Part shown: positions 1-9,208 of the stretch, in pieces | Position numbering within the stretch: the first letter of the stretch is position 1 | How the letters are laid out: each line of letters starts with the position of its first letter | Source of the DNA: an uncultured Bacteroidia bacterium | GTDB taxonomy: Bacteria; Bacteroidota; Bacteroidia; Bacteroidales; UBA932 | Direction: 5' to 3' | Length of the DNA stretch: 64,000 nucleotides | Assembly: GCA_902768985.1 (NCBI GenBank) | Contig: CACXNA010000001.1 | Coordinates: 62,001 to 126,000, forward strand | The notes under the pieces: model-generated | Seen by the model: only the letters and a program-made list of their open reading frames with translations | Told to the model about the DNA's origin: nothing | The model's database searches: none | Position numbers and translations under genes: made by a program

Positions 1-256
1 CCGCCGAGATGCGCCGGGCGTCCAATGACGGGCGGCGGGCCAGGTGGAAGCCGACCAGCGCCATGCCGAGGGTGAGGACGTCCAGCATCTTGTGGCCGGC
101 GTCGGACACGAGTCCGACGGAATGGCTGATCCGTCCGGCCAGGAACTCCACGATCACGAAGGCGAAGTTGAGGGCGATGGCAATCCAGTATGCGCGCCGG
201 AGCGCGGCGTTGTCTGCGCTGCCGGCAGGCAGCTCATGATGGTGATGATCGTGCAT
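1..256 (-). CDS. Cation diffusion facilitator (Zn/Cd efflux), N-terminal fragment
   Basis: Only the first ~85 residues are in the window; the gene runs off the left edge. The start (MHDHHHHE) gives a His-rich cytosolic N-terminus, followed by a first membrane segment (IAIALNFAFVIVEFLAG) and the family motif SVGLVSDAGHKMLD, where the Asp of SDAGH is a conserved metal ligand in CDF exporters. The family moves Zn2+, Cd2+ or Co2+ out of the cytosol against protons. It lies 12 bp after the neighbouring outer-membrane protein gene on the same strand, and a P1B ATPase lies further upstream, so a metal-efflux cluster is likely. The family call is firm; metal specificity is inferred. Confidence 0.85.
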   Translation of the reverse strand, partial: MHDHHHHELPAGSADNAALRRAYWIAIALNFAFVIVEFLAGRISHSVGLVSDAGHKMLDVLTLGMALVGFHLARRPSLDARRISA

Positions 257-268
257 GTGTCGTCTTTA

Positions 269-967
269 TCAGAAGTGCCAGCCCACACCCAGGGTGACCT
301 TGTAAGGGTGGGCGTAATCGATTTTGCTCTCGTAGTTGATGATGTCGAGTACGCTGTATTTCAAGCCCAGGTTGATCTGGAGGCCGCATTCAAACTCGTA
401 GCCGAACTGGCAGCCGATACCGGCGTGGCTGTCGTTGAGCGCGTAGCGGGGCTTGCCCGATTCCTTGATCTCGATGATGCGTCGGTAGGGGGTGATGAAA
501 TCCTTGTCTCCCGGGCACCAGGCGGCGAAGGTGACGTGCGTGAAGAAACCGGCGCCCAGGCGGATGCTGCCGGACCCGACAGGGAACGCGTATGTCACGA
601 AGATCGGAATATCGATGCCCACGAGCCGCATGTCGGCCAGGTAGTTGATCGGGCGCTGGTGCCAGAACACGAAGCCGAGATCCCGGTCCGTGGAGACGTA
701 GCTGCCGTTCTGCAGGCATACGATGCCCTGGACTTCAATCATCAGGCGCCGGGTCATGTGGTAATCGATGAAACCGCCGAGCTCGACGCCGAATCCGGGA
801 TAGGCGGACAGGCCGGGCTCAGCGAGATACATATCCTCGCCTGCGTAATTGGCCTGCAGCAGCACACCGAGGCTGACGGGCTTGATTTTCAGGGAGTCGG
901 CATCCTGGGCGCGCAGGGCCGTGAGGCAGAGGGTCGAGGTGAGGATGAGGAGTATGATTCTTTTCAT
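269..967 (-). CDS. Predicted outer-membrane beta-barrel protein of unknown function
   Basis: 232 residues with a Sec signal peptide (MKRIILLILTSTLCLTALRAQ, cleavage expected after LRA). The rest alternates polar and hydrophobic residues in beta-strand style and ends in an aromatic residue (GVGWHF), the usual signal of an outer-membrane barrel substrate of the Bam complex. No catalytic motif is visible. It is 11 bp downstream of the DUF5686 gene and 12 bp upstream of the cation exporter, so it is probably co-transcribed with both. A role in metal export or envelope maintenance is only suggested by position. Confidence 0.6.
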   Translation of the reverse strand: MKRIILLILTSTLCLTALRAQDADSLKIKPVSLGVLLQANYAGEDMYLAEPGLSAYPGFGVELGGFIDYHMTRRLMIEVQGIVCLQNGSYVSTDRDLGFVFWHQRPINYLADMRLVGIDIPIFVTYAFPVGSGSIRLGAGFFTHVTFAAWCPGDKDFITPYRRIIEIKESGKPRYALNDSHAGIGCQFGYEFECGLQINLGLKYSVLDIINYESKIDYAHPYKVTLGVGWHF

Positions 968-978
968 GGCGGCGTCAG

Positions 979-3561
979 TTAGATGGTGAAGCGGAAGGAA
1001 ATCTTGAAGCCGAACTTTTCGGATTCAGACAGGCCTTCCGTATAGCTGATTCTGCGGATATAGTCGACGCGGAGGAACTTGAAGATGTTCTCGATGCCGA
1101 CCGTGTATTCCATGTACGGAGTCTTGGTCATCATCTTCGTCCCGTCAGGCAGGGCGTAGAGGCCCTCGGCGTTGAAGAGCGGGTTGTTCTTCTCGGACAG
1201 CGAGCCGATGAGGGCCCGGAAGGAGACGACCTCGCGGAGCTTGAGCTTGTTCAGGAGGGGAATCCGGTTGAAGATCCAGCCCTTGAGGTAGTAGGTAGCA
1301 AAGAAGTCGGCGTACTGGTCCATCACGAACTCCATCGGCTTCATGAGGTTGAACGCGTCCTTGACCAGCAGGATGGACGGGTTGGCGTTGGACGTGTAGA
1401 GCTTGGGCAGCGGGACGCGGCTCCAGATGAAACCGGTCGAGAGCTGCGCGTCAATGTGGCCGAAGGAAGACAGCCAGATGCGCTTCTCGGCCGTGAATTC
1501 CGTCTTGTTGTACAGGAAGGTGTTGTCGAAATAACCCACCGTATGGGTCAGGCTCACGATCGGCGCGTCCTTCGCCAGGGTGATGGGCGCTTCCTTGCCG
1601 AGGCGGCTGGAGAAGAGCGGTTCGCCCGGGGCGAAACGGAGGCGGATGGCGCCGGAGATGTCATTGAAGACCGGAACGGGCGAGAGCGAGCCGTCCGCGC
1701 CGTAGCGGAAGTATTCGAGCGTCCCCGTCGGCCAGACGCGGTCGAAGCGGACGTAGGTGGACACGGAGAAGCGGGACAGCCATTCGCGGTCGTAGCGGAT
1801 CTGGGCGCGGGCTACGTACTGCAGCGGCTGCTCCTTCCAGGTCGACATCAAGATGTTGTCGCGGTCCAGCAGCGAGAAGCTCTGGCCCGGCGCCTCGAGG
1901 TCGTAGCTGGCGGTCAGGGTGAGGATATTCCGAAGCGGCTCATAGGGATGGAAATCCTTCTTCTCGAAAGTGTGGATGTAGCTGACCGACCCCTTGACCC
2001 GCTTGTCGCGGAAGCCGAAGGCCACATAGCCGTTGAGGAAGTTCTGGTCGTTGAGCCGGGCGGTGGTCATGCCGCCGATGCGCAGGCGGAGGCCCTCCTG
2101 CATGTTGTAGTTGACCATGTTCGTGACCGGGCCGATGTCGAATTTACTCTTCAGGCGGTCCTGCGGGTTGGCCTGCCGGTCGGCCGGCGTGGTGGGGAAG
2201 TATTCCGAGGCCAGGGACTCGATGACGCTGGCGGTACGGCGCAGCCGGGGCACGGAATAGATGTCCGTCATGAGGCTGTCCAGAATCCTTTCCTTGCTGG
2301 TCAGGGGCACGGGACGGCGCTCATTCCACCAGTCGTCCGGACGCCACCAGTCCTTGTTGGCGATGACTTCGTCCGGCTGGCGGAGCAGGCTGTCCGGTAC
2401 GGCCGTGTGCGTGAAGTCATAGTCGTTGTGGACGATCTTCTTGTGGGCGTAAAGCTCGCGCATCCACTTGAAGATGTAGAACTGCGCGTAGGTGTTCTTC
2501 TCCTTCGAAGCCCAGGTGCCGTTCTCCGTCTTGTCGAAAGTCTCCTCGATGGCGAGGTTGCTGACGAAGTTGAGGTTGATGTGGGACGGGATGCCCAGGG
2601 AGTATTTCTTGACGGCGTAGGTGCTGTCGTTGACGACGTAGAGATGGCCGGTGAAACTGAAGCTCTCGCTGTTGAACGGCACGAAGGTCAGGTCAATGCA
2701 CTGGACCCCGTCCACCATCAGGGTGTCGGAGATGTAGTACTTGTAATAGGCGGTGGCCAGCGAGCTTGAGAGCGGGCTCACGAAGCGGTTAAGCAGCACC
2801 TCCATGTTGTCCTCGAAGATGTCCGAGTCGGCGAAGATGGCCTGGATGTTGGTGCCGAGTCCGCCGGCGTCCAGCGTTTCGTCCAGACCGAGCCGGCGAC
2901 GGCGCTCGACATAGGTGCGCGTGCGCTTGGGCTGCTTCTGGTACCAGGTCGTGGAGAGGTCCTCCCGCAGGGAGACCGTCAGGACCGGGGTGTTCTTGAA
3001 CTGGGCCGTGTCGACGTACTTCTCCATGAACCTGAATTTGCGCCAGAACCTGCTGCTGTCGAAGTTGACGTCGAATTTGTCCAGCGAAAGGATGAGTTTC
3101 TCGTAATTCTCGACCTGATAGCCGTCCGTGGAGTGGATATGGTTCTCCTCCTTGTGACGGATGACGTTCTTGACGAGCTCGACGGCCGGATTGCCCTTGC
3201 GGCGGTAAGCCCTGTCGCGGCGGCGGCGCGGCTTGACGATCACGGCCTGGATGCCGTAGGTGTCGGGATTCATCTTGATCTTGGCGTCGCGCGTGGTGGA
3301 GTTCGGTCGGATGTTGAAGATGTAGGTCTCATAGCCTAACATCATGAAACTCACGTTGGAATAGCTGCCGTTGGCCTCGATGGAGAAACGGCCTTCGGGG
3401 TCGGTCATGGTGCCGATCTGGGTGCCCGGGAAAACGACGGACACGTAGGGGAGCGGCTCTCCTGTCTGGGCGTCGGTCACAACGCCGCGTACGCGGGTCT
3501 GCGCCTGGGCGGCCAGGCCCAGGAGGCAGAACAGGAGAATGTATAAAATACTTCTTTTCAT
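979..3561 (-). CDS. DUF5686 / carboxypeptidase-regulatory-like outer-membrane protein
   Basis: 860 residues. The start at MKRSILYILLF is chosen because it begins a signal peptide ending AAQAQ; an ATG 17 codons upstream would put charged residues before it. Residues about 22-90 form a CarboxypepD_reg-like domain (RVRGVVTDAQTGEPLPYVSV). The rest matches the long Bacteroidetes-specific DUF5686 layout, with a C-terminal barrel ending FKISFRFTI. Family function is not established; members are outer-membrane anchored. A -7 box (3573-3580) lies 11 nt before the start. Gene order suggests co-transcription with the downstream barrel and metal-exporter genes. Confidence 0.75.
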   Translation of the reverse strand: MKRSILYILLFCLLGLAAQAQTRVRGVVTDAQTGEPLPYVSVVFPGTQIGTMTDPEGRFSIEANGSYSNVSFMMLGYETYIFNIRPNSTTRDAKIKMNPDTYGIQAVIVKPRRRRDRAYRRKGNPAVELVKNVIRHKEENHIHSTDGYQVENYEKLILSLDKFDVNFDSSRFWRKFRFMEKYVDTAQFKNTPVLTVSLREDLSTTWYQKQPKRTRTYVERRRRLGLDETLDAGGLGTNIQAIFADSDIFEDNMEVLLNRFVSPLSSSLATAYYKYYISDTLMVDGVQCIDLTFVPFNSESFSFTGHLYVVNDSTYAVKKYSLGIPSHINLNFVSNLAIEETFDKTENGTWASKEKNTYAQFYIFKWMRELYAHKKIVHNDYDFTHTAVPDSLLRQPDEVIANKDWWRPDDWWNERRPVPLTSKERILDSLMTDIYSVPRLRRTASVIESLASEYFPTTPADRQANPQDRLKSKFDIGPVTNMVNYNMQEGLRLRIGGMTTARLNDQNFLNGYVAFGFRDKRVKGSVSYIHTFEKKDFHPYEPLRNILTLTASYDLEAPGQSFSLLDRDNILMSTWKEQPLQYVARAQIRYDREWLSRFSVSTYVRFDRVWPTGTLEYFRYGADGSLSPVPVFNDISGAIRLRFAPGEPLFSSRLGKEAPITLAKDAPIVSLTHTVGYFDNTFLYNKTEFTAEKRIWLSSFGHIDAQLSTGFIWSRVPLPKLYTSNANPSILLVKDAFNLMKPMEFVMDQYADFFATYYLKGWIFNRIPLLNKLKLREVVSFRALIGSLSEKNNPLFNAEGLYALPDGTKMMTKTPYMEYTVGIENIFKFLRVDYIRRISYTEGLSESEKFGFKISFRFTI

Positions 3562-3572
3562 AAATGGGGGCG

Positions 3573-3580
3573 CAAAGATA
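3573..3580 (-). promoter_or_regulatory. Bacteroidetes -7 promoter box before DUF5686 gene
   Basis: TATCTTTG on the minus strand matches the Bacteroidetes consensus TAnnTTTG. No convincing -33 TTTG is seen. Only 11 nt separate the box from the ATG at 3561, so the transcript leader would be only a few bases long. Confidence 0.55.
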
Positions 3581-3629
3581 CGAAAAAAGCGGGAAAATCC
3601 CGCCTTTTTCATGCAAAAGTCTCACAGCG

Positions 3630-5525
3630 TCAATGCAATGCCCGCATGGCGTTGAGGACGGCGAGCACCGTCACGCCGACGTCGGCGAACACCGCCAGCC
3701 ACAAAGTGGCGACGCCGAGGGCTGCCAGGATGAGTACCAGCAACTTGACGCCGACGGCGAACCAGAGGTTCTCGCGGGCGATACGCAGCGTCCGGCGGGC
3801 GATGCGCACGGCCAGGGCGACCTTGGACGGCTTGTCGTCCATCAGGACTACGTCCGCGGCTTCGATGGCGGCGTCCGAGCCCAGCGCACCCATGGCGATG
3901 CCGAGGTCGGCGCGGGCGAGGACGGGGGCGTCGTTGATGCCGTCTCCGACGAATGCGAGCGTGCCCTGCGGCAGCAGCGCCTCGACGCGGGCGACCTTGT
4001 CGGCCGGCAGCAGGCCGGCGTGCCAGGCGTCCAGCTGCAGGGGCGCGGCCACGGCGTCGGCCACCGCCTGCTGGTCGCCGGTCAGCATGACGACCTGCCC
4101 GATGCCGGCGGCGTGCAGGTCGGAGACCGCCCGGGCGGCGTCTTCCTTGACGCGGTCGGAGATGACGATGTGGCCGGCATACACGCCGTCCACGGCCACG
4201 TGGACGATGGTGCCGGTGTGGTGGCAGGGGTGCCAGGCGGCGCCGAGCTCTTCCATCAGCTTGTCGTTGCCCACGGCCACGGTGCGCCCTTCGACGATGG
4301 CCGTCAGGCCCTTGCCGGCGAATTCGTGGATGTCCGACACGCTGCAGCCGTCCTGCTCGTCGGGATAGGCGTGCAGCAGGGCCTGGGCGATGGGATGGGT
4401 GGAATGGCGCTCCACGTGCGCGGCCAGGTGCAGCAGCTCGCGCTCGTCCAGCTCTTCCGGATGGACGGCCGTGACGGCAAAGACGCCTTCGGTCAGCGTG
4501 CCGGTTTTGTCGAAGACGACGGTCCGCACGCGGGAGAGCGTGTCCAGGAAGGCGGAACCCTTGACGAGGATGCCCTGCCGGGAGGCGCCGCCGATGCCGC
4601 CGAAGAAGGTGAGGGGCACGCTGATGACCAGCGCGCAGGGGCAGGAGACCACCAGGAACATCAGCGCCCGGTAGATCCAGGTGGCCCATTCGCCCGTCAC
4701 GAGCGGGGGCAGCACGGCCAGCAGGACCGCCAGTCCGACCACGATGGGGGTATAGATGCGCGCAAAGCGCGTGATGAAGTGTTCGCTGCGCGATTTGTTC
4801 TCGGCCGCGTGCTCGACGAGCTCGAGGATGCGCGAGGCGGTGGATTCGCCGAAGGCTTTGGTCGTCCGCACCCGCAGCACGCCGCTGAGGTTGACGCAGC
4901 CGGAGAGGACTTCGTCGCCCGGGGCGACGCTGCGCGGCAGGCTTTCGCCCGTCAGGGCCATGGTGTCCAGCGAGGAATTGCCCTCCAGCACGACGCCGTC
5001 CATCGGGACCTTCTCGCCGGGGCGCACCAGGACGGTCTCGCCGACGGCTACGCTTTCGGGCGCGACCGTCAGCACGGCCCCGTCCCGCTCGACCTGCGCC
5101 GTGTCGGGGCGGATGTCCATCAAATGGGCGACGGAACGGCGCGAGCGGCCTTCCGCGATGCCCTCGAAGAGTTCGCCGACCTGGAAGAAGAGCATGACGA
5201 AGACCGCTTCCGGGAATTGCGTTTCCGCCCCCGGGAGGAAGCCGATGGCGAGCGCGCCCAGCGTGGCGACGCTCATCAGGAAGTTCTCGTCCAGGGCCTC
5301 GCCGTGTGCGAGGGCCTCGGCGGCCTCCTTCAGGGTGTCCCAGCCGACGATGAGGTAGGGGACCAGATAAAGCAGCAGATAATGCCAGGCGGCCCAGTCG
5401 GTCCGCTTCTCGACGAGCACGGCGACGACCAGCAGGACGGTGGCCGCCGCGATCTTTACGAGGCGCTCTTTGGGGCTGTCCTCATCGTGATGATGCTCGT
5501 GGTGGTGATGATGTTCGTGTGCCAT
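3630..5525 (-). CDS. P1B-type heavy-metal ATPase (Zn2+/Cd2+/Pb2+ exporter)
   Basis: 631 residues from the start at MAHEHHHHH; an upstream in-frame ATG at 5630 would add 35 residues across the promoter. The protein has a His-rich N-terminal tail (residues 4-13) instead of the usual CxxC HMA domain. It also has the membrane CPC metal site (295-297), the phosphorylated Asp in DKTGT (D339), an HP motif (STHPIA) and the GDGINDAP hinge. Near the C-terminus, N-x7-K (NLWFAVGVK) followed by DVG is the P1B-2 signature for Zn/Cd/Pb. It pumps metal from the cytosol to the periplasm. It is upstream of a CDF exporter on the same strand, supporting a zinc-tolerance cluster. Confidence 0.9.
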   Translation of the reverse strand: MAHEHHHHHEHHHDEDSPKERLVKIAAATVLLVVAVLVEKRTDWAAWHYLLLYLVPYLIVGWDTLKEAAEALAHGEALDENFLMSVATLGALAIGFLPGAETQFPEAVFVMLFFQVGELFEGIAEGRSRRSVAHLMDIRPDTAQVERDGAVLTVAPESVAVGETVLVRPGEKVPMDGVVLEGNSSLDTMALTGESLPRSVAPGDEVLSGCVNLSGVLRVRTTKAFGESTASRILELVEHAAENKSRSEHFITRFARIYTPIVVGLAVLLAVLPPLVTGEWATWIYRALMFLVVSCPCALVISVPLTFFGGIGGASRQGILVKGSAFLDTLSRVRTVVFDKTGTLTEGVFAVTAVHPEELDERELLHLAAHVERHSTHPIAQALLHAYPDEQDGCSVSDIHEFAGKGLTAIVEGRTVAVGNDKLMEELGAAWHPCHHTGTIVHVAVDGVYAGHIVISDRVKEDAARAVSDLHAAGIGQVVMLTGDQQAVADAVAAPLQLDAWHAGLLPADKVARVEALLPQGTLAFVGDGINDAPVLARADLGIAMGALGSDAAIEAADVVLMDDKPSKVALAVRIARRTLRIARENLWFAVGVKLLVLILAALGVATLWLAVFADVGVTVLAVLNAMRALH

Positions 5526-5550
5526 ATTGCGTTCTTTTTGTTTTCTGCTG

Positions 5551-5558
5551 CAAAGGTA
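5551..5558 (-). promoter_or_regulatory. -7 promoter box for the metal ATPase
   Basis: TACCTTTG on the minus strand, 25 nt before the ATPase start at 5525; matches TAnnTTTG. No metalloregulator site is recognisable around it. Confidence 0.55.
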
Positions 5559-5603
5559 GCGGCTTGTACGCGCAACCGGGTTGCAAATATGTGCGGCAAT
5601 TGC

Positions 5604-5611
5604 TATATTTG
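5604..5611 (+). promoter_or_regulatory. Promoter of the xylan-utilisation operon
   Basis: TATATTTG with a TTG at 5581-5583, 20 nt upstream, fits the -33/-7 Bacteroidetes promoter. It lies 38 nt before the first gene of the plus-strand glycan operon and is divergent from the metal ATPase promoter. Confidence 0.6.
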
Positions 5612-5649
5612 TAACCCAACTGAGAACCAATTAACTTCTATCAATCATT

Positions 5650-6366
5650 ATGTCAGTATCATTCTTCCGGCGGATCATGCTCTCCGCCCTTGCCTTGAGC
5701 CTGCTGTCGGCGCTTCCCGCCCGTTCGCAGGAGTTGGACCTTTCCTACCATCATCCAGTCCTCGAAGACTATTTCGCCCCGGTGTCCGCCACGCCGGCGA
5801 CGCCCGACGCCGACGGATTCATCCGCCGCTGGGCGCTCCTGGAGCCCATCGCCAAACCGGAGATCCGCACCAATGCCATCTTTGACGACACCTATCTCAA
5901 TGCGGAGTTCGCCAAGGAGTATTTCAAGGATCAGATGACCATCGTCCCGAAAGACGGCCAGAAGGTCAAACTGGACAAGAAAACGAAACTGGCCTGGCAC
6001 TGGTATGACAGCCAGCGCTACAACGTGAAGCTTTACCGCTTCGCCACCGGCCTGGGCCTGCATCCCACCGAGGCGCTGTACCTGGCGGTCACCGTCATCA
6101 ATGTCCCGGAGGACATGACGGTCCGCATGTCCGTCGGCTCCAACTCCGGCTCCAAGTGGTGGATCAACGGCGAGGAGGTGATCCTGCTCTCCGGCGACCG
6201 CCGCATGGTCGTGGATGACTGCGTCTCCCGCAAGATCACCCTCAAGGCCGGCCGCAACGTGATCCGCGGCGCCGTGATCAACGGTCCCGGCATGAGCGAC
6301 TTCTGCGTCCGTTTCCTGGACGGAAAGGGCCGCCCGGTTACCAACTTTACCGTCACCAACCAGTAA
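5650..6366 (+). CDS. Secreted protein with jelly-roll-like domain, glycan operon
   Basis: 238 residues with a signal peptide (SALALSLLSALPARSQ). I do not recognise a named family. Residues about 110-230 read like a galactose-binding/jelly-roll beta-sandwich: the segment MSVGSNSGSKWWINGEEV resembles the strand carrying 'wvNGe' in carbohydrate-binding domains attached to glycosidases. It is the first gene of a run with GH43 and GH8 enzymes (12 and 17 bp gaps), so a role in binding or processing xylan fragments is inferred. No catalytic residues can be assigned. Confidence 0.5.
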   Translation: MSVSFFRRIMLSALALSLLSALPARSQELDLSYHHPVLEDYFAPVSATPATPDADGFIRRWALLEPIAKPEIRTNAIFDDTYLNAEFAKEYFKDQMTIVPKDGQKVKLDKKTKLAWHWYDSQRYNVKLYRFATGLGLHPTEALYLAVTVINVPEDMTVRMSVGSNSGSKWWINGEEVILLSGDRRMVVDDCVSRKITLKAGRNVIRGAVINGPGMSDFCVRFLDGKGRPVTNFTVTNQ

Positions 6367-6378
6367 TCCGAACGCCTT

Positions 6379-7827
6379 ATGAAAAAGATAGAATTCTCCC
6401 TGGTCGCCATCCTGCTTGCGGCCCTGTTTGCACTGCCTGCAGCCGCCCAGATCGGCAATGTCTATATCCACGACCCGTCCACGATCGTCAAGTGCGACGG
6501 CAAGTACTACACCTTCGGCACCGGCTCCGGCGGACTGATGTCCGATGACGGCTGGACCTGGCGCGACGGTGCCGTCCGCACGGGCGGCGGCGTGGCCCCC
6601 GACGTGATCAAAATCGGCGACCGCTACCTGGTCTCCTACAGCGCCGGCTATCCCGGCACCGAGGGCAAGGTCCGCGGCGTTGTGACCACCATGTGGACCA
6701 AGACCCTGGATCCTGAATCTCCCGATTTCGGCTACACCGAGCCTGAACTCGTGGCCTTCGCGGGCGACGACGAGGACTGCTGGGCCATCGACCCGGCCTT
6801 CCTGATGGATCCCTATGGCCGCCTGTGGTGCTCCTACGGCACTTATTTCGGCGCCATCCGCATCGTCGAGCTCGACCCTGCGACCGGCAAGCGCATGCCC
6901 GGCAACGAGGCGGTGGACATCGCCATCGACTGCGAGGCCACGGCCCTCATGTACAAGGACGGCTGGTATTACCTGCTCGGCACCCACGGCACCTGCTGCG
7001 ACGGTGTCAACTCTACCTACAACATCGTCTGCGGACGCTCCCGCAGCGTGACCGGCCCGTATCTCGACAACATGGGCCGCAACATGCTCCAGGGCGGCGG
7101 CAAGATGGTCCTTTCCGCGGGCAACCGCGCCACGGGCCCCGGTCACTTCGGCCACTTCGTGGAAGAAGAGGGCGTGGAGAAGATGTCCTTCCACTACGAG
7201 GCGGACTACAACCGCAGCGGCCGCAGCGTGCTGGCCGTGCGCTCCCTGCTCTGGAAGAACGGCTGGCCGGTGGCCGCCGATCCGTTCAAGGAGGGTACCT
7301 TTGAGATCGAGTCCGAGCGTCGCGGCTACTCCCTGGAACTCGCCGTCGACTTCGTGCGCCAGGCCGGTGGCATGCGGGCTTTCCGCATCGACCCGAACGA
7401 ACCCGTCGTGGAGCTCGAGGAGCAGAAACTGGAAGAGGTGCAGGGTGGCTGGCCCGCCGGCGACATCGCCGTCCGTGCCGGTGACTACATGTTCCGCCCG
7501 CACCAGCGCTGGACGGTGACGGCCGTGCCCGACAAGGGCGGCTACCTCGGCGCTCCGTACTACAAGATCACCATCGCCGGCACCGAGCGCGCTCTGGCCG
7601 CCACCGAGGACGGCGAACTGGTCGCCGTGCCGCAGTATACCGGCGCCGACGAGCAGCTCTGGCGCATCGAGCAGCTGACCGACGGCACCTTCCGCATCAT
7701 GACGAAGATCACCTGCGCATGCGGCAAGCATCAGAAGTGCCTGATGAGCACGGGCGACAGCACCGTAGCCCTGGGCGAGTTCGACTTCTCCAGCGACAAC
7801 TGCAAGTGGAACTTCCGTGACAGATAG
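6379..7827 (+). CDS. GH43 family glycosidase (arabinanase/xylosidase type)
   Basis: 482 residues with a signal peptide ending AAAQ (about residue 24). The three GH43 carboxylates are visible: base D32 in VYIHDPSTI, the pKa-modulating D138 in CWAIDPAFLMD, and acid E186 in DCEATALMYKDGWYYL. The five-bladed propeller fills roughly residues 25-320. The C-terminal ~130 residues contain a beta-trefoil-like stretch (YYKITIAGTERALA ... DEQLWRIEQL) that may bind sugars. Family members cleave arabinan or arabinoxylan side chains or xylosides; exact specificity cannot be read here. The adjacent GH8 gene favours arabinoxylan as the target. Confidence 0.85.
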   Translation: MKKIEFSLVAILLAALFALPAAAQIGNVYIHDPSTIVKCDGKYYTFGTGSGGLMSDDGWTWRDGAVRTGGGVAPDVIKIGDRYLVSYSAGYPGTEGKVRGVVTTMWTKTLDPESPDFGYTEPELVAFAGDDEDCWAIDPAFLMDPYGRLWCSYGTYFGAIRIVELDPATGKRMPGNEAVDIAIDCEATALMYKDGWYYLLGTHGTCCDGVNSTYNIVCGRSRSVTGPYLDNMGRNMLQGGGKMVLSAGNRATGPGHFGHFVEEEGVEKMSFHYEADYNRSGRSVLAVRSLLWKNGWPVAADPFKEGTFEIESERRGYSLELAVDFVRQAGGMRAFRIDPNEPVVELEEQKLEEVQGGWPAGDIAVRAGDYMFRPHQRWTVTAVPDKGGYLGAPYYKITIAGTERALAATEDGELVAVPQYTGADEQLWRIEQLTDGTFRIMTKITCACGKHQKCLMSTGDSTVALGEFDFSSDNCKWNFRDR

Positions 7828-7844
7828 TACCAATTATTAGCATA

Positions 7845-9128
7845 ATGAAGAAAGTCTTTATCCTTTTGGCCGCCGCCTGCATGATGCTGTCGGCCTGCGG
7901 CCAGACCAGCCTGAAGCCCTGGACCAAGGGCGGATTCGACACGCACAAGTACCGCAACGTCTTTGCGGAGATGGGGTATTCCCAGAAGGAGATCGACGCC
8001 AAGTTGGAGTCCATCTACCAGGAGGTCTTCTGCGGCCCGGACAAGGTGTACTTCGAGGTGGGCGACGACATGGGCTACATGTCCGATGTCAAGAACTACG
8101 ACGCCCGCACCGAAGGCATGTCCTACGGCATGATGGTCGCCGTCCAGCTGGACAAGAAGGACGTCTTCGACCGTCTGTTCCGCTGGGCGAAGAAGTACAT
8201 GCAGTACCAGGACGGCCCGATGAAGGGCTACTTCGCCTGGAGCCTCAGCCCGGACGGCACCATCCGCGGTGCGGGTCCGGCCTCCGACGGCGAGCTCTAT
8301 TTCGTGACCTCGCTGATCTTCGCCTCCAACCGCTGGGGCAATGACGGGGAGATCAACTACCTCGCCGAGGCGCAGAACATCCTGAACTGCTCCTGGGAGA
8401 AAGATGGTTCCGAGGGCATCATGCCTTTCATCAACAAGGAGAACCACCTCATCATCTTCACCCCGGACGGCCGCGGCGTGTCCTACACCGATCCTTCCTA
8501 CCACCTGCCTGCCTTCTACGAGGTCTGGGCCCGCTGGGCGGACGACGGCCGCGCCGACTTCTGGCGCGAGTGCGCCAAGGCCAGTCGCGAGTACCTGCAC
8601 AAGAGCATCGACCCGGAGACCGGCCTGAACCCGGACACGAACAATTTCGACGGCTCCTTTATCGAGACGCCCGCCTTCTTCGGCCGCCGCATGAAGCCGG
8701 CGTTCCGCTTCGACTCCTGGCGCGTGCCGATGAACATCGCTCTCGACTACTCCTGGGCCTGCGCTGACCGCGAGTGGCAGACGAACTACGCCAACACCAT
8801 CCAGGACTTCTTCTATTCTAAGGGGATCGACGAGTTCGCCGACCAGTACAACGTGGACGGCACCGAGGTCGACTTCGCCATGCCGGCCGGCATGGGCGAG
8901 CTCCGCGGCACGGGCACCCGCCACTCCGTGGGCCTCGTTTCCACCCTGGCCGCCGCGACGCTGGCCGCTGACCACGAGATTGCCCGCGAGTTCGCGCAAC
9001 GCCTCTGGGACAGCGAGAACAAGCCCTACGAGGACGGCTACTTCGACGCCTACTACGACGGCCTGCTCCGCCTCTTCGCTTTCATGCACCTGAGCGGCCA
9101 CTACCGCGTCATCGAGCCCGCGAAATAG
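7845..9128 (+). CDS. GH8 lipoprotein, reducing-end xylose-releasing exo-oligoxylanase type
   Basis: 427 residues beginning with a lipoprotein signal (lipobox LSAC, Cys18), so it is probably tethered to a membrane. GH8 features: the acid Glu in DARTEGMSYGMM (E90), the PASDGELYFVTSL segment, TDPSYHLPAFYEVWA, and the likely base Asp in FRFDSWRVPMNIALDY (D290). The overall pattern is closest to Rex enzymes (EC 3.2.1.156), which trim xylose from reducing ends of xylo-oligosaccharides, rather than endo-glucanases of GH8. It is the last gene of the operon and is followed by a strong terminator. Confidence 0.85.
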   Translation: MKKVFILLAAACMMLSACGQTSLKPWTKGGFDTHKYRNVFAEMGYSQKEIDAKLESIYQEVFCGPDKVYFEVGDDMGYMSDVKNYDARTEGMSYGMMVAVQLDKKDVFDRLFRWAKKYMQYQDGPMKGYFAWSLSPDGTIRGAGPASDGELYFVTSLIFASNRWGNDGEINYLAEAQNILNCSWEKDGSEGIMPFINKENHLIIFTPDGRGVSYTDPSYHLPAFYEVWARWADDGRADFWRECAKASREYLHKSIDPETGLNPDTNNFDGSFIETPAFFGRRMKPAFRFDSWRVPMNIALDYSWACADREWQTNYANTIQDFFYSKGIDEFADQYNVDGTEVDFAMPAGMGELRGTGTRHSVGLVSTLAAATLAADHEIAREFAQRLWDSENKPYEDGYFDAYYDGLLRLFAFMHLSGHYRVIEPAK

Positions 9129-9173
9129 TTCCGACATCCCTGACCTGATCGGGGATCTATTCCAAGTATAAAG

Positions 9174-9208
9174 GAAGGTCAACTTTACTAGTTTGACCTT
9201 CTTTTTTT
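9174..9208 (+). terminator. Rho-independent terminator after the GH8 gene
   Basis: A nine-pair stem (GAAGGTCAA / TTGACCTTC) with a ten-base loop is followed directly by a run of seven T. It ends the plus-strand glycan operon. Confidence 0.85.

Noticed and set aside
3564..5885. Long open frames opposite real genes (e.g. 773 codons here, 724 at 5659-7833, 768 at 22249-24555, 720 at 36015-38177, 681 at 56828-58873)
   Set aside because: GC-rich third positions keep the antisense frames open; translations are low-complexity (His/Asp/Gly/Val-rich) and each lies over a gene with clear motifs.
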